This document shows, piece by piece, positions 33,340-43,303 of a stretch of 45,907 nt of DNA. Source of the DNA: Eubacteriales bacterium (GTDB lineage Bacteria; Bacillota; Clostridia; Lachnospirales; Lachnospiraceae). Below the pieces are notes generated by a model. That model was not told where the DNA came from. It saw nothing but the letters and a program-made list of their open reading frames with translations, and did no database searches. How positions within the stretch are numbered: position 1 is the first letter of the stretch; each line of letters opens with the position of its first letter. The stretch lies in assembly GCA_030524545.1 (NCBI GenBank), contig JAUNGM010000033.1, positions 1 through 45,907 on the forward strand, read 5' to 3'. Position numbers and translations under genes: made by a program.

Positions 33340-33837
33340 CTAAAACCCGGTCTTACTCCGCCTGGAACGCATGGATCTGCGTAGAAGCCCGGCTTCATAT
33401 CTGCCCCGTTCCGCCTCCGTCCGGATCTCAAGGTCCGGAACCTGAAGCGGCCGTTCGTTCTCATCCATGGCAACCATCACAAAGAATGCACGGTTGACCG
33501 AATAGCGCATGCCATCCGAACGCTCCACATACGTATCGACCTCTACCTCTATGGAAGATTTTCCCACACAGGTCACATAACCGATGAGAACCAGAAGCTC
33601 TCCTTCATAGGTCGGCTCCTTAAACTGCAGATTATCTACTGCAGCGGTCGTCACCTTGTCCGTTCCGGCATGGCGCATAGCAACCACGGTAGCCACCTCA
33701 TCAATCCACTGCATCAGCATCCCGCCGAAAAGACGGCCTGCTGCATTCATATGCTGGCTCATGATCAGATGTACCTGCTCTGTGCGGGAATCCTCTACGG
33801 TTTTTAACGGTCTTGTTGGAATTTGCTCCTTTTCCAT
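33340..33837 (-). CDS. Acyl-CoA thioesterase, hotdog fold (YciA/BACH-like)
   Basis: A 165-residue protein with a single hotdog domain that probably hydrolyses acyl-CoA in the cytosol. Conserved segments are VHLIMSQHMNAAGRLFGG (active-site helix region, with the usual Asn and Gly), MQWIDEVATVVAMRHA with the catalytic Asp, AVDNLQFKEPTYEGELL and SIEVEVDTYVE. The basic C-terminal tail (RRSMRSRRSKTGF) is not part of the fold. It begins two bases from the stop of the malic enzyme gene, so the two are cotranscribed and could help balance acetyl-/acyl-CoA and pyruvate pools. Confidence 0.88.
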   Translation of the reverse strand: MEKEQIPTRPLKTVEDSRTEQVHLIMSQHMNAAGRLFGGMLMQWIDEVATVVAMRHAGTDKVTTAAVDNLQFKEPTYEGELLVLIGYVTCVGKSSIEVEVDTYVERSDGMRYSVNRAFFVMVAMDENERPLQVPDLEIRTEAERGRYEAGLLRRSMRSRRSKTGF

Positions 33838-33839
33838 GC

Positions 33840-35012
33840 TCAGATTCGTGCCACTCCCGTCTCTCTGGCAGCCCTGGAAACTGCTTCCGCAACTACCTTT
33901 ACTACTCTCTTGTCAAAGGGATTCGGAATGATGTAGTCCGCATTCAGCTCTTCTTCTTTGATCAGGCCTGCAATGGCATATGCGGCAGCCACTTTCATTT
34001 CATCATTGATATCTTTGGCACGGACATCCAGGGCACCGCGGAAAATTCCCGGGAATGCCAGTACGTTATTGATCTGGTTCGGATAATCACTCCGTCCTGT
34101 TCCGATAACAGCCGCACCTGCTTCTCTTGCCTCTTCCGGCATGATCTCCGGAACAGGATTTGCCATAGTAAAGAGGATCGGATCTTTTGCCATGGAACGT
34201 ACCATATCCTGATTCAGTGTTCCCGGGCCGGAAACACCGATAAACACGTCTGCACCCTTTAACATTTCTGCAATGGAACCCCGGCGTTTCTCACGGTTGG
34301 TAATCTTTGCCATCTCCATTTTTTCGGAATTCAGGCCTTCTCTGCCCTCATAAATGGCACCTGTACGGTCACACATAATGACATTTTTAAGGCCAAGGCT
34401 CACTAAAAGCTTGATGATCGCGATGCCTGCAGCACCTGCGCCGGATGTGACAACTGTAACTTCTTCCAGCTTCCTGCCTGTGAATTTCAGCGCATTGATC
34501 AGAGCAGCACAAACCACAACGGCAGTTCCATGCTGGTCGTCATGGAAAATCGGAATATCGCAGCATTCTTTTAATTTCCGTTCGATTTCAAAACAGCGCG
34601 GTGCGGAAATATCCTCCAGGTTCACGCCGCCGAAGCTTCCTGCCAGAAGACTGACGGTCTTTACGATCTCATCCACATCCTTGCTGCGAACGCACAGAGG
34701 AAATGCATCCACATCCGCAAAGCATTTGAAAAGGGCGCATTTGCCCTCCATAACCGGCATACCTGCCTCCGGGCCGATGTCTCCCAGTCCCAGTACGGCT
34801 GTTCCGTCCGTGATCACGGCTACCATGTTACTGCGGCGTGTATATTTGTAAGACAGATCCACATCCTTTGCAATTTCCAGACAGGGTTCTGCAACACCTG
34901 GCGTATATGCTACGGACAGTTCCTCCGGTGTATTGATCTCCGCACGGCTGATCACCTCGATCTTGCCGCCCCAGGCTTCATGCTGCTTTAATGCAAATTC
35001 TTTTTTATCCAT
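33840..35012 (-). CDS. NAD(P)-dependent malic enzyme
   Basis: A 390-residue cytosolic enzyme that decarboxylates malate to pyruvate. I start it at ATG 35012 (AAGGAGC upstream) rather than 35033. The catalytic Tyr is in VAYTPGVAEPC. The metal and substrate region reads GLGDIGPEAGMPVMEGK and DVDAFPLCV. IFHDDQHGTAVV and the Rossmann loop TSGAGAAGIAI complete the family marks. It lacks the phosphotransacetylase-like domain of long MaeB proteins, so it is the short form like YtsJ. It is followed by the thioesterase gene and preceded by the 52-bp repeat array. Confidence 0.94.
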   Translation of the reverse strand: MDKKEFALKQHEAWGGKIEVISRAEINTPEELSVAYTPGVAEPCLEIAKDVDLSYKYTRRSNMVAVITDGTAVLGLGDIGPEAGMPVMEGKCALFKCFADVDAFPLCVRSKDVDEIVKTVSLLAGSFGGVNLEDISAPRCFEIERKLKECCDIPIFHDDQHGTAVVVCAALINALKFTGRKLEEVTVVTSGAGAAGIAIIKLLVSLGLKNVIMCDRTGAIYEGREGLNSEKMEMAKITNREKRRGSIAEMLKGADVFIGVSGPGTLNQDMVRSMAKDPILFTMANPVPEIMPEEAREAGAAVIGTGRSDYPNQINNVLAFPGIFRGALDVRAKDINDEMKVAAAYAIAGLIKEEELNADYIIPNPFDKRVVKVVAEAVSRAARETGVARI

Positions 35013-35057
35013 GATTCTGCTCCTTCTTCTCAAAGTATTTCCGTATTTCCTATAATC

Positions 35058-35213
35058 TGGCGCACTTACTGCGCCAATAGTGGTATGCCCCTGGGCATTT
35101 CCTAATTATTGGCGCACCTGCTGCGCCGATAATGGTATGCCCCTGGGCATTTCCTGATTATTGGCGCACTTGCTGCGCCGATAGTGGTATGCCCTTGGGC
35201 ATTTCTGTGACTA
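35058..35213. repeat. Intergenic tandem repeat, three 52-bp units with paired hairpins
   Basis: Units start at 35058, 35110 and 35162. Each contains two short inverted repeats: GGCGCA-N5-TGCGCC and ATGCCC/GGGCAT. The first two units are nearly identical and the third differs mostly at its end. The array lies between smpB and the malic enzyme gene. Confidence 0.85.
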
Positions 35214-35237
35214 TTATATCTATACCTGTCATCCAGG

Positions 35238-35708
35238 TCAATAGAGATTCTTCACCTTGAAGTCACGTTCTGCTTCTCTCCTCTGATCCTTCTTTGCAAT
35301 GTCCTGTCGCTTGTCATAGAGCTTCTTGCCCCGGGCCACGCCGATCTCCACCTTTACCAGGCTGTCTTTAAAGTAAACCTTCAGAGGAACAAGGGTCAGC
35401 CCCTTTTCCTTCAGCTTGCCCTCCATCTTATTGATCTCATATCTGTGAAGGAGAAGCTTGCGTACGCGCAGGGGATCTTTATTAAAAATATTCCCCTTCT
35501 CATATGGGCTGATATGCATCCCGTAAATATACACTTCCCCGTGCTCGATCCGCACAAAGGATTCCTTAATGCTGCATTTGCCCATCCGCAGGGACTTTAC
35601 CTCCGTTCCGGCCAGGGCAATCCCTGTCTCATAGGTATCTTCTATAAAATAATCGTGAAATGCTTTTTTATTATTGGCAATCAGCTTGATGCCGGTTTTT
35701 TTTGCCAT
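35238..35708 (-). CDS. smpB: SsrA-binding protein SmpB
   Basis: A 156-residue RNA-binding protein that delivers tmRNA to stalled ribosomes. Visible marks are the N-terminal [18 protein letters not shown] and [18 protein letters not shown]. Also present are [27 protein letters not shown] and the basic C-terminal tail [20 protein letters not shown] that enters the decoding centre. It is 21 bases from rnr. No tmRNA (ssrA) gene follows in the window. Confidence 0.97.
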   Translation of the reverse strand: MAKKTGIKLIANNKKAFHDYFIEDTYETGIALAGTEVKSLRMGKCSIKESFVRIEHGEVYIYGMHISPYEKGNIFNKDPLRVRKLLLHRYEINKMEGKLKEKGLTLVPLKVYFKDSLVKVEIGVARGKKLYDKRQDIAKKDQRREAERDFKVKNLY

Positions 35709-35729
35709 AGAAACCTCCCTCGCTTCCCT

Positions 35730-38003
35730 TTATGCATCATCCTCCGTATCATCTGCAATGACAAAATCAACGGTCTTCATCATCGGATCCGCATCTTCCA
35801 CACGAACCTTTATTTTCTGTCCAAGACGATAGACTTTTTTTGTCAGGTCTCCCCGAAGCTCATACGTATCCTGGTCAAATGTGTAGTAATCATCCCGCAT
35901 GGTATTCACATGGACAAGCCCTTCCACCGTATTTGGCAGCTCCACATAAAATCCCCATCCGGTAACACCCGAAATGATTCCCTCAAATACTTCTCCCAGA
36001 TGATAGGACATATATTCCGCCTTTTTCAGCTTGTCCGACTCACGCTCAGCATCATCTGCCCTGCGCTCGCAGACACTGGACTGACGGGCAACCTCATCCA
36101 GGATCTCCCGGTAATGCTCGGTCTTTCCCTCTCTCTGAAGCCGTCCCCGGAGATTGTCCCGGATGATCCTGTGGATCTGCAGATCCGGGTAACGCCGGAT
36201 GGGCGATGTGAAATGACAGTAATACCGGGCAGCAAGCCCGAAATGTCCGCTGCACTCCGTAGTATACCTGGCCTGTTTCATGGTACGCAGTGCCAGACGA
36301 CTGATCAGCGGTTCATTCGGCAGTCCCTCGATGCTCTCCAGAATCGACTGTATCTCTTTTGGCGTAATTTCTTCCTTTGCTTTCTGAATGGAGATTCCCT
36401 GGTTATGGATCAGGGCCAAAAGACTCTCCACCTTCTCCGGATCCGGATTCTCATGCGTCCTGTAAACAAACGGATAATCCCCTCTGCAGTATTCCTTCGC
36501 CACCGTTTCATTGGCAAGGAGCATAAAGTCCTCAATGATCCTTGTAGCTACATTTGCTTCATAGGGCTTTACGTCAATGGCGCGCCCTGCCGCATTTAAA
36601 ATAATCTTACTCTCCGGAAAATCAAAATCAATGGAGCCCCGGCTGTGCCTGCTGCTGCGCAGGATTGCCGACAATTCCTTCATAAGAAAGAACATGGGAA
36701 CCAGCTTCGCATACCGCTCCCTGGCTTCCAGATCCGTATCTTCCAGAATGTTCTTTACATCCGTATAGCTCATCCGCTCATCCACACAGATGACTGTTTC
36801 CGCAATTTTATGGGAAACCACGTTTCCCTGTTCATCAATATCCATGAGGCAGCTTAAAGTCAGGCGGTCCACACCCTGATTCAGGGAACAGATTCCATTG
36901 GACAAACGCTCCGGCAGCATAGGTATCACACGGTCCGCCAGATAGACGCTGGTACCGCGCTTTAATGCCTCCCTGTCCAGGGCACTGCCGCCCTGCACAT
37001 AATTACTCACATCCGCGATATGCACACCCAGATGGTAAATTCCATCTTCTTTTGTGAGGGAAACGGCATCATCCAGATCTTTGGCATCTTCTCCGTCAAT
37101 GGTGACCATCTGCACATGACGCAGGTCCATTCTTCCGTCAAAATCGGCCTCCAGCACATGATCCGGAACACGGTTGGCCTGATTGATCACACGCTCCGGA
37201 AATTCTGACGGAATACCGAAGCTCTTTACAATGGCCAGGATATCGGTACCGGGTGCATAGCAGTTTCCCAGGTTCTCCGTAATCTTCCCCTCCGGGCTTT
37301 TATTCTTGGAGCCATAATCCGTAATGGCTGCCACAACCTTATCACCGTCTTTGACCCCCCTGGAATCTTTCCTGGGAATAAAGACATCCTTGGAAAACTT
37401 AGGATTATCGGAAATCACAAACCCATAGTCCCGGTTGGACTGGTAGGTTCCCACCACTTCCGTCATTCCCCTTTCCAGAATCTTCGTCACAACGCCTTCC
37501 CGGCGCTTTCCTTCTTTGTGGCCTTCCCGGATCACCACACGGACACGGTCATGATGAACCGCAGTCCCCGTATCCTCTTCCGGGATAAAGATGTCTTCCT
37601 CTTCTCCTTCTATCTCCACGAAACCAAAGCCCTTGGGATGGCCGATAAAGATTCCTTCTTTCACGGTGCCTTCCGGCACAGACTGCTCTCTGTCCGCCGT
37701 CTCATTGCCATATCTGTCCCGCACATGGGAATCTTTTCTTTTTCCGCTGCGGGCTTCGGACTTCCCAGGCTTCTCATATTTCCCTTTTTTTCCGGAAAGC
37801 AGGCTGTATCTGCCTTTGGCATCCACTTTTGCTCTCCGCTCTTTTATAAGAGTCTCCAGAATCTCATAAAGATCTTCTTTTTCCTCTTTTGTGAGATTCA
37901 GGAGTGATGCGATTTCCCGCAGGCGCATAGGTTTATACAGCGGATCACCCAAAAGTTCCTGAATAAACTTTTTTCTTTTCTCTAAAATCTTTCCTTTTTT
38001 CAA
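35730..38003 (-). CDS. rnr: Ribonuclease R
   Basis: A 757-residue 3'-to-5' exoribonuclease that degrades structured RNA and takes part in trans-translation quality control with SmpB. An N-terminal winged helix (about 10-75) is followed by a basic linker (KPGKSEARSGKRK). Two cold-shock domains (about 112-245) include FIGHPKGFGFVEIEGEEEDIFIP. The RNB domain has the catalytic acidic cluster TIDGEDAKDLDDAV and ADRVIPMLPERLSN. The C-terminal S1 domain contains FEGIISGVTGWGFYVELPN. The tail after S1 is short and acidic rather than lysine-rich. It is preceded by secG and followed by smpB, the usual Firmicutes order. Confidence 0.96.
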   Translation of the reverse strand: MKKGKILEKRKKFIQELLGDPLYKPMRLREIASLLNLTKEEKEDLYEILETLIKERRAKVDAKGRYSLLSGKKGKYEKPGKSEARSGKRKDSHVRDRYGNETADREQSVPEGTVKEGIFIGHPKGFGFVEIEGEEEDIFIPEEDTGTAVHHDRVRVVIREGHKEGKRREGVVTKILERGMTEVVGTYQSNRDYGFVISDNPKFSKDVFIPRKDSRGVKDGDKVVAAITDYGSKNKSPEGKITENLGNCYAPGTDILAIVKSFGIPSEFPERVINQANRVPDHVLEADFDGRMDLRHVQMVTIDGEDAKDLDDAVSLTKEDGIYHLGVHIADVSNYVQGGSALDREALKRGTSVYLADRVIPMLPERLSNGICSLNQGVDRLTLSCLMDIDEQGNVVSHKIAETVICVDERMSYTDVKNILEDTDLEARERYAKLVPMFFLMKELSAILRSSRHSRGSIDFDFPESKIILNAAGRAIDVKPYEANVATRIIEDFMLLANETVAKEYCRGDYPFVYRTHENPDPEKVESLLALIHNQGISIQKAKEEITPKEIQSILESIEGLPNEPLISRLALRTMKQARYTTECSGHFGLAARYYCHFTSPIRRYPDLQIHRIIRDNLRGRLQREGKTEHYREILDEVARQSSVCERRADDAERESDKLKKAEYMSYHLGEVFEGIISGVTGWGFYVELPNTVEGLVHVNTMRDDYYTFDQDTYELRGDLTKKVYRLGQKIKVRVEDADPMMKTVDFVIADDTEDDA

Positions 38004-38022
38004 TTGATCTCCTTTATCTCAT

Positions 38023-38055
38023 ATCATGAAGGCTTCCTGATGAATCCTCCATGAT
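38023..38055 (-). promoter_or_regulatory. Leader hairpin of rnr
   Basis: ATCATGAAGG and CCTCCATGAT pair imperfectly about 20 bases before the rnr start codon. It could modulate translation or be part of the upstream terminator region. Confidence 0.35.
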
Positions 38056-38060
38056 AGAAA

Positions 38061-38090
38061 AAACACTCTTGCGATTATACAAGAGTGTTT
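38061..38090 (-). terminator. Terminator after secG
   Basis: AAACACTCTTG (38061-38071) and CAAGAGTGTTT (38080-38090) form an 11-bp perfect stem; on the minus strand it is followed by TTTTTTC. It separates secG from rnr. Confidence 0.85.
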
Positions 38091-38109
38091 CCCTTACCAT
38101 TAGAAATTT

Positions 38110-38346
38110 TTAGAAATTCAGGTTCAGAACTGCTGCCAGTACGAAGAACAGAATTCCCATTACAGTTGTAGCTTTCACCAGGCCGCCTTCCATGGAACGT
38201 CCCTTGTTCTTACCCCAGTACGTATCAGCAGCACCGGCAATGGAGCCAAGTCCCTGCTGCTTGCCTTCCTGCATCAGAACAACTACTGTAAGAGCCACAC
38301 AATCTATTGCGAAAATAACTGTCAAGATAATTCTTAAAATTTCCAC
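38110..38346 (-). CDS. secG: Preprotein translocase subunit SecG
   Basis: A 78-residue membrane protein of the SecYEG channel. Two hydrophobic spans (about 5-25 and 56-76) flank a cytoplasmic loop with VVLMQEGKQQGLGSI and the conserved Gly/Ala-rich stretch AADTYWGKNKGRSMEG. The length is typical. It follows eno by 56 bases on the same strand and precedes rnr across a terminator. Confidence 0.93.
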   Translation of the reverse strand: MEILRIILTVIFAIDCVALTVVVLMQEGKQQGLGSIAGAADTYWGKNKGRSMEGGLVKATTVMGILFFVLAAVLNLNF

Positions 38347-38402
38347 TGATGTTACACCTCCTAATCAACTAGAAAACATTGTAACATAGCGGAAACCGGA
38401 TT

Positions 38403-39740
38403 TCAACTGTTTTTCACGATTTCCTCAAAAGGATTTTGATAAACAGACAGCTCTCCCAATCCCTCGTGAATACGCAGGAGCTGATTGTATTTCGCATTTC
38501 TGTCAGAACGGCAGGGCGCACCTGTTTTGATCTGTCCCGCTCCTACTGCGACTGCAAGATCTGCAATAAACGGATCCTCCGTCTCACCGGAACGATGGGA
38601 GATTACGGCTCGGTACCCTGCACGATGGGCCATCTCCACAGCATCCAATGCTTCACTGAGCGTCCCGATCTGATTCACTTTTACAAGAATGGCATTTCCT
38701 ACACCAAGAGTAATTCCGCAGCGAAGGCGTTTGATATTCGTTACAAACAGATCATCACCTACAAGCTGTATCTTCTCGCCCAGCCGTTCCGTTAGAAGCT
38801 TCCATCCATCCCAGTCATCTTCCTGGAGGCCGTCCTCAATAGAAACGATCGGAAATTCATCTATCAGGCTTTCATAGTAGGAAACCATTTCCTGTGCATC
38901 CCGAAGGATTTCTTCACCCTTCATCTCACTTTCACCAGGGAAATAGTACGCCCCTCTGTCCGCATCATACAGCTCGCTTGCTGCCGCATCAATGGCAATC
39001 CCAATGTCTCTGCCCGGTTCGTACCCCGCCCGCTTCACTGCTTCCATGATCAAAACCAGCACATCTCTGGATTCTGCAAGATCCGGTGCAAAACCGCCTT
39101 CATCTCCCACTCCTGTAGAAAGCTTCTTCTCTTTTAAAAGAATTTTCAGGAACTGGTAAATTTCCGCGCACATCCGGATTCCCTCTGCAAAACAGGATGC
39201 ACCGATGGGCATGATCATAAATTCCTGCAGATCCACCGTATTGTCCGCATGTTTGCCTCCATTGAGGATGTTCATCATTGGAACCGGCATCCTGCAGGTG
39301 TGGCATCCGCCGATATACTGGTACAGCGGAATCCTAAGAGCCATGGCCGCAGCCCTTGCCACTGCCATAGATACGCCAAGGGTCGCATTGGCACCGACAC
39401 TGCTTTTGTTCTCCGTGCCGTCCGCTTCAATAAGAAGAGAATCCACATACATTTGATTCAGGGCATTTTCCCCCACAATCGCCTCGGCAAGCTTCGTATT
39501 TACATTATTGACGGCTTTTTCCACACTTAATCCTACATAGTTTCCTTTATCCCCATCCCGCAGCTCCACAGCCTCAAATTTCCCTGTGGATGCTCCGGAA
39601 GGAACCATTGCTCTTGCTGTATATCCATTGATTCCAACAACGCCTTCTCCTACGGTTACTTCTACTTCCACCGTAGGATTGCCCCTGGAATCCAGTACTT
39701 GTCTTGCGTGCACTTTTCGTATGGGCAAATAACGCAACAT
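38403..39740 (-). CDS. eno: Enolase
   Basis: A 445-residue glycolytic enzyme converting 2-phosphoglycerate to phosphoenolpyruvate. AGGAGG lies seven bases before the ATG, so the slightly extended N-terminus ([20 protein letters not shown]) is probably real. Visible marks are [31 protein letters not shown], the metal ligands in SIEDGL and [15 protein letters not shown], and [17 protein letters not shown]. It is followed by secG, a conserved neighbour. It is about 15 residues longer than the usual 430. Confidence 0.96.
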   Translation of the reverse strand: MLRYLPIRKVHARQVLDSRGNPTVEVEVTVGEGVVGINGYTARAMVPSGASTGKFEAVELRDGDKGNYVGLSVEKAVNNVNTKLAEAIVGENALNQMYVDSLLIEADGTENKSSVGANATLGVSMAVARAAAMALRIPLYQYIGGCHTCRMPVPMMNILNGGKHADNTVDLQEFMIMPIGASCFAEGIRMCAEIYQFLKILLKEKKLSTGVGDEGGFAPDLAESRDVLVLIMEAVKRAGYEPGRDIGIAIDAAASELYDADRGAYYFPGESEMKGEEILRDAQEMVSYYESLIDEFPIVSIEDGLQEDDWDGWKLLTERLGEKIQLVGDDLFVTNIKRLRCGITLGVGNAILVKVNQIGTLSEALDAVEMAHRAGYRAVISHRSGETEDPFIADLAVAVGAGQIKTGAPCRSDRNAKYNQLLRIHEGLGELSVYQNPFEEIVKNS

Positions 39741-39863
39741 CTTTCTACCTCCTAAAAAGCTTTATGAAGCTATCATTTCCCAAAGAAAAGTTTTCTATTC
39801 GTATGGTATCCTGAACGAAAATGGGAACATTTATCCAATCAAACGTTATATTCCCATAAATAA

Positions 39864-39879
39864 CCGATATAATAATCGG
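39864..39879 (-). terminator. Short hairpin after the FGGY kinase gene
   Basis: CCGAT and ATCGG (39864-39868, 39875-39879) pair around an AT loop and are followed by TTATTTAT on the minus strand. A weak terminator. Confidence 0.45.
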
Positions 39880-39902
39880 CAACATCTACAAGTAATTATA
39901 AA

Positions 39903-41261
39903 CTATAAATAGCAGATTAATTGCTGGGCATCCTCTATATTTTCATAGATACCGGCTGCTGCCATCGCATATAACGCAGCACCATATGCGGCTTCTTCTT
40001 TATGCACCGGAATCTGCATTTTCATTTCAAAAATACTTTCGAACGTTTTTCTGAGGTGTGGATTTTTGCGTATTCCATTGCCGCTCCCGACTAAGCAAAG
40101 CGGTTTTCTTGCTCCTTGTTGTCTCATTGAACGGTAAAATGTCACCAGTTCTTCAGCAATTCCTCTCTGTACCCCTTCAATCAGAGCTTCCGGTGTAAAG
40201 TTGTCCAAACGAAGATTTGAAATTCCCCCGGTGAGATTTGGATTTTCCCTCGTTCCACAGAAACGGGTATTTATCTGCAGATCATATTTTGGGGCATTTC
40301 CTTTTTCCAGCATCTCTGCCATTTTTCCATACATAGCTCCCGGATCTATTCCTGTCAGTTCAGTTACCGTACGGCGAAAAAAATTCTCCAGTGCCGCATA
40401 AGCTCTGCCTCCACACAGACCAGAACCAACCAAAATGTAATCTCCATTAATCAACGGACGTAATTCCACATGTTCTGCCTTTACATAATGATCAACACCC
40501 ACCGATACCTGACTTCCCGTGCCGACATTAATCAGGACACTGGATCCTGCATTTTTAACAGAACCCAAAACGCTTGCCTGATTATCACCGATACCGGCGC
40601 CGACAGGAATTCCTTCCTTCGTCTTCCCAAGTACAACATAGCCATTTTCTATATCCGGAAGGATATCGGCACGAATGCCCGCCTCCAGTAATGCCCGTTT
40701 TTCGAAAACCATCTCTTTCAAATTAAAACATCCCAGGCTGGCTGCTGAAGAGGGTGTCAAGAGCGGCACATTTCTTCCGGTTAATTTCATACCGATATAA
40801 TCATAAATTGTGCAGATGCATGAGGCCTTTTCCGGTATCAGGCCTTTCTTCATATGATAGTAATAAGTGGCCATTCCATACCCGGAAGCAATAAAATATC
40901 CCGTTTCTTCTATAAAATGGGCCACAAATGTCTTTCCATCTTCACTCAGCTCATTTCCACTCTGATCCTGCCAGGTATAAAGCGGGCTAACAGACTGTCC
41001 ATCTTCGTCAGTATAAACAATTCCATGCATCTGGCCAGTCAGGCCCACACTGCATATATCCTGATAAGTTCCGGCAAATTCCTGATACAGTTTCTGCACC
41101 AGTTCCCAGATTCGCTCCGGATTCTGAATCCATTCATAGGTTTCCCCCTCGATCAGAGAATCATTTGCCAGCGTTTCTACATTTAATACTTTTCCATTCT
41201 CCGCGTCTATTACAATCCCACATACTGTCGTAGTACCGATATCAATTCCGATTGCTTTCAT
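39903..41261 (-). CDS. FGGY-family carbohydrate kinase (sedoheptulokinase-like)
   Basis: A 452-residue sugar kinase of the actin/hexokinase superfamily. The phosphate-1 loop is GIDIGTTTVCGIVID. The FGGY substrate region reads SVGLTGQMHGIVY and TWQDQ, and the phosphate-2 and adenosine loops are NVGTGSQVSVG and VGSGNGIRKNP. The length (about 450) and the GQMHG/WQDQ pattern fit sedoheptulokinase-like FGGY proteins better than xylulokinase or L-ribulokinase, but substrate assignment in this family is unreliable. It lies 26 bases after the GH127 gene and is cotranscribed with it, so it probably phosphorylates a sugar released or derived from that pathway. Confidence 0.82.
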   Translation of the reverse strand: MKAIGIDIGTTTVCGIVIDAENGKVLNVETLANDSLIEGETYEWIQNPERIWELVQKLYQEFAGTYQDICSVGLTGQMHGIVYTDEDGQSVSPLYTWQDQSGNELSEDGKTFVAHFIEETGYFIASGYGMATYYYHMKKGLIPEKASCICTIYDYIGMKLTGRNVPLLTPSSAASLGCFNLKEMVFEKRALLEAGIRADILPDIENGYVVLGKTKEGIPVGAGIGDNQASVLGSVKNAGSSVLINVGTGSQVSVGVDHYVKAEHVELRPLINGDYILVGSGLCGGRAYAALENFFRRTVTELTGIDPGAMYGKMAEMLEKGNAPKYDLQINTRFCGTRENPNLTGGISNLRLDNFTPEALIEGVQRGIAEELVTFYRSMRQQGARKPLCLVGSGNGIRKNPHLRKTFESIFEMKMQIPVHKEEAAYGAALYAMAAAGIYENIEDAQQLICYL

Positions 41262-41287
41262 TACTTCTCCTATCTAAATTTCTCTGT

Positions 41288-43303
41288 CTATTTCTGCGGC
41301 AGCCAGACCATCATTTCATTTTCTCCCCTGTTCGCCCAGGCAAAATAAGGAATCAGCGTAAGTCCGGCAGGCTCGTATTCCGGCCTCCGGTATTTTCTGT
41401 ATAATGTATCCTCCTCATTTGTGACGCATAATTTCTCTGCTTTGATCTTTACTGCCGGAAAGGTCTGTCCATGAATCACAATCTGTTCTTCCCGGACAGG
41501 TTCCTCCGGCAGAACACGGAACAGATGCAGATTTTTCCCATTGTCCGCTTCCTCTGCACAATAAACCACCGGGCCTTTTCGCAAAGCCAGGCGCCCCATA
41601 TCTTCCCGCACGCGGTAATCCGCCCGGTAAAAACATGGCTCCATGGCAAAATCAAATACAATCTGCGTCCCCTTTGGCCAGGTTCCGTGAATATAGTAAT
41701 ATCCCTTTTTCTCCGTACAGGAAAAGCCGTCCGCTCCCTGCACCGTCCATTTACTGCACCATCCGGGGATACGGACTGCCAGATTCATCTCCGCCGGCTC
41801 CTCTCCTGTGCAGGTAATTACAACTTTTCCATTCCATGGCATTTCAGAAGCCACTTCAAAACATAAATCTTTGTTTCCCTGCTGTTTTGTTATCTTTCCT
41901 GATATGGGAAGGTGCATAAATAAGGTATCTTCATTTTCCGTATAGGCATATGCTGGAATGGAGCTGATAAGCCTTGCCAGGTTCGGAGGACAGCAGGCAC
42001 AGCCGAACCATTTCTGACGGACCGGCTTTACATGGGCTTTCCGCTCATCCTTATGGCAGGCCTCAGGCAGTACCTCAAGAGGATTTACATAAAAAAAGCT
42101 TTTTCCGTCCAGGGCCATTCCGCTTAAAACAGAATTATAAAGTGCCAGCTCCATTACATCTGCATAGGCTGCATCCGGCTCCATTTCCAGCATTCTCCTT
42201 GCAAAGAAAACCAGGCCGATGGCTGCACAGGTTTCCGCATATGCCGTATCATTTGGCAGATCAAAGGGGAAGGAAAACGACTCCCCTAAATGCGTTCCGC
42301 CCACGCCTCCGGTTATGTACATTTTTTCCCGAACCGTACTGTTCCACAATCGTCGGCAGGCCTCTTTCAGCTTCTCGTCATCTGTCAGCCTTGCCACATC
42401 CGCCATCCCGGAATACAGATACATGGCACGGACAGCATGGCCTACGGCCTCGTCCTGTTCCCGGACAGGGCGGTGAGCCTGATAATACTGATAACGCTCT
42501 CCTTCTTTCTGCTTTCCTGTCACTTCACTGTCCCAGTAATAAGGCTGCTTTCCTCTTTCATCAATAAAGAAACGGCTCAGATCCAGATAACGTTTTTCTC
42601 CCGTTGCCTCATAAAGACGCACCAGCGCCATCTCCGCAATCTCATGTCCTGGATAGCCCTTGCATTTGTCTTCATCCGGCCCTAACTTCTGATCAATATA
42701 ATCTGCAAACCGGACAGCCGCCTGCAAAAGCCTGTCCTTTCCTGTTGCCTGATAATACGCCACAGCTCCCTCAGTCAAATGCCCGAAACAGTAAAGTTCA
42801 TGATGATCCTTCAGATTGGAAAAGCTTTTATCCATACCGTTAATAATATAATAGGTATCCAGGTAACCATTTTCCATCTGTGCGGCACATACGATTTCAA
42901 TTGCTTCATCTGCCGTCTTCTCCAAATCAGGATCCGGATGATTTACCAGGGAATAGGCAACTGCTTCAATCCATTTTGAAAAATCACTGTCCTGAAAAAC
43001 AAATCCATAAAATTTATCCTCCAGATGCTCCATATCTTCCGGCAGGGCCTCAAATCCCCGGTAGGTGTAGACCGGTTCCTCAAAAGAATTTCCCTGTTCC
43101 CGTCTCTCCTGCATTAATTTTCCTGCAATTTTAAAATTACGCATACAAAAGCTTGGACTTGCTCCCTCTACACGGTCATTCAGAATTTCCCACTGATAAG
43201 GAAGTACATCGTTTCTGACCAGCTCCATTTTCTCCTTCCAAAATCCATCTGCAGCCTGAAACTGATGCAGGGAAATGGGATGATTTACGCTCTTTTTCTC
43301 CAT
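41288..43303 (-). CDS. GH127 glycosidase (beta-L-arabinofuranosidase-like)
   Basis: A 671-residue enzyme of the DUF1680/GH127 family. An (alpha/alpha)6 barrel fills about 15-440, followed by beta-sandwich domains. The zinc/nucleophile site is visible: Glu357 and Cys359 in AYAETCAAIG, and Cys437/Cys438 in FGCACCPPNLARL, equivalent to the cysteine-nucleophile site described for HypBA1. Other family segments are YRGFEALPE, GYLDTYYI, HELYCFGHL and YITGGVGGTHLGESF. No signal peptide is seen, so it acts on imported oligosaccharides. It is the first gene of a two-gene operon with the FGGY kinase and diverges from the GH27 gene. Confidence 0.9.
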   Translation of the reverse strand: MEKKSVNHPISLHQFQAADGFWKEKMELVRNDVLPYQWEILNDRVEGASPSFCMRNFKIAGKLMQERREQGNSFEEPVYTYRGFEALPEDMEHLEDKFYGFVFQDSDFSKWIEAVAYSLVNHPDPDLEKTADEAIEIVCAAQMENGYLDTYYIINGMDKSFSNLKDHHELYCFGHLTEGAVAYYQATGKDRLLQAAVRFADYIDQKLGPDEDKCKGYPGHEIAEMALVRLYEATGEKRYLDLSRFFIDERGKQPYYWDSEVTGKQKEGERYQYYQAHRPVREQDEAVGHAVRAMYLYSGMADVARLTDDEKLKEACRRLWNSTVREKMYITGGVGGTHLGESFSFPFDLPNDTAYAETCAAIGLVFFARRMLEMEPDAAYADVMELALYNSVLSGMALDGKSFFYVNPLEVLPEACHKDERKAHVKPVRQKWFGCACCPPNLARLISSIPAYAYTENEDTLFMHLPISGKITKQQGNKDLCFEVASEMPWNGKVVITCTGEEPAEMNLAVRIPGWCSKWTVQGADGFSCTEKKGYYYIHGTWPKGTQIVFDFAMEPCFYRADYRVREDMGRLALRKGPVVYCAEEADNGKNLHLFRVLPEEPVREEQIVIHGQTFPAVKIKAEKLCVTNEEDTLYRKYRRPEYEPAGLTLIPYFAWANRGENEMMVWLPQK

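Noticed and set aside
35058-35213. Tandem 52-bp repeats as a CRISPR array
   Set aside because: The whole unit repeats with no variable spacers, and no cas gene is near.
35034-35237. tmRNA (ssrA) gene next to smpB
   Set aside because: The space is taken by the 52-bp repeats and shows no tRNA-like ends or tag reading frame.
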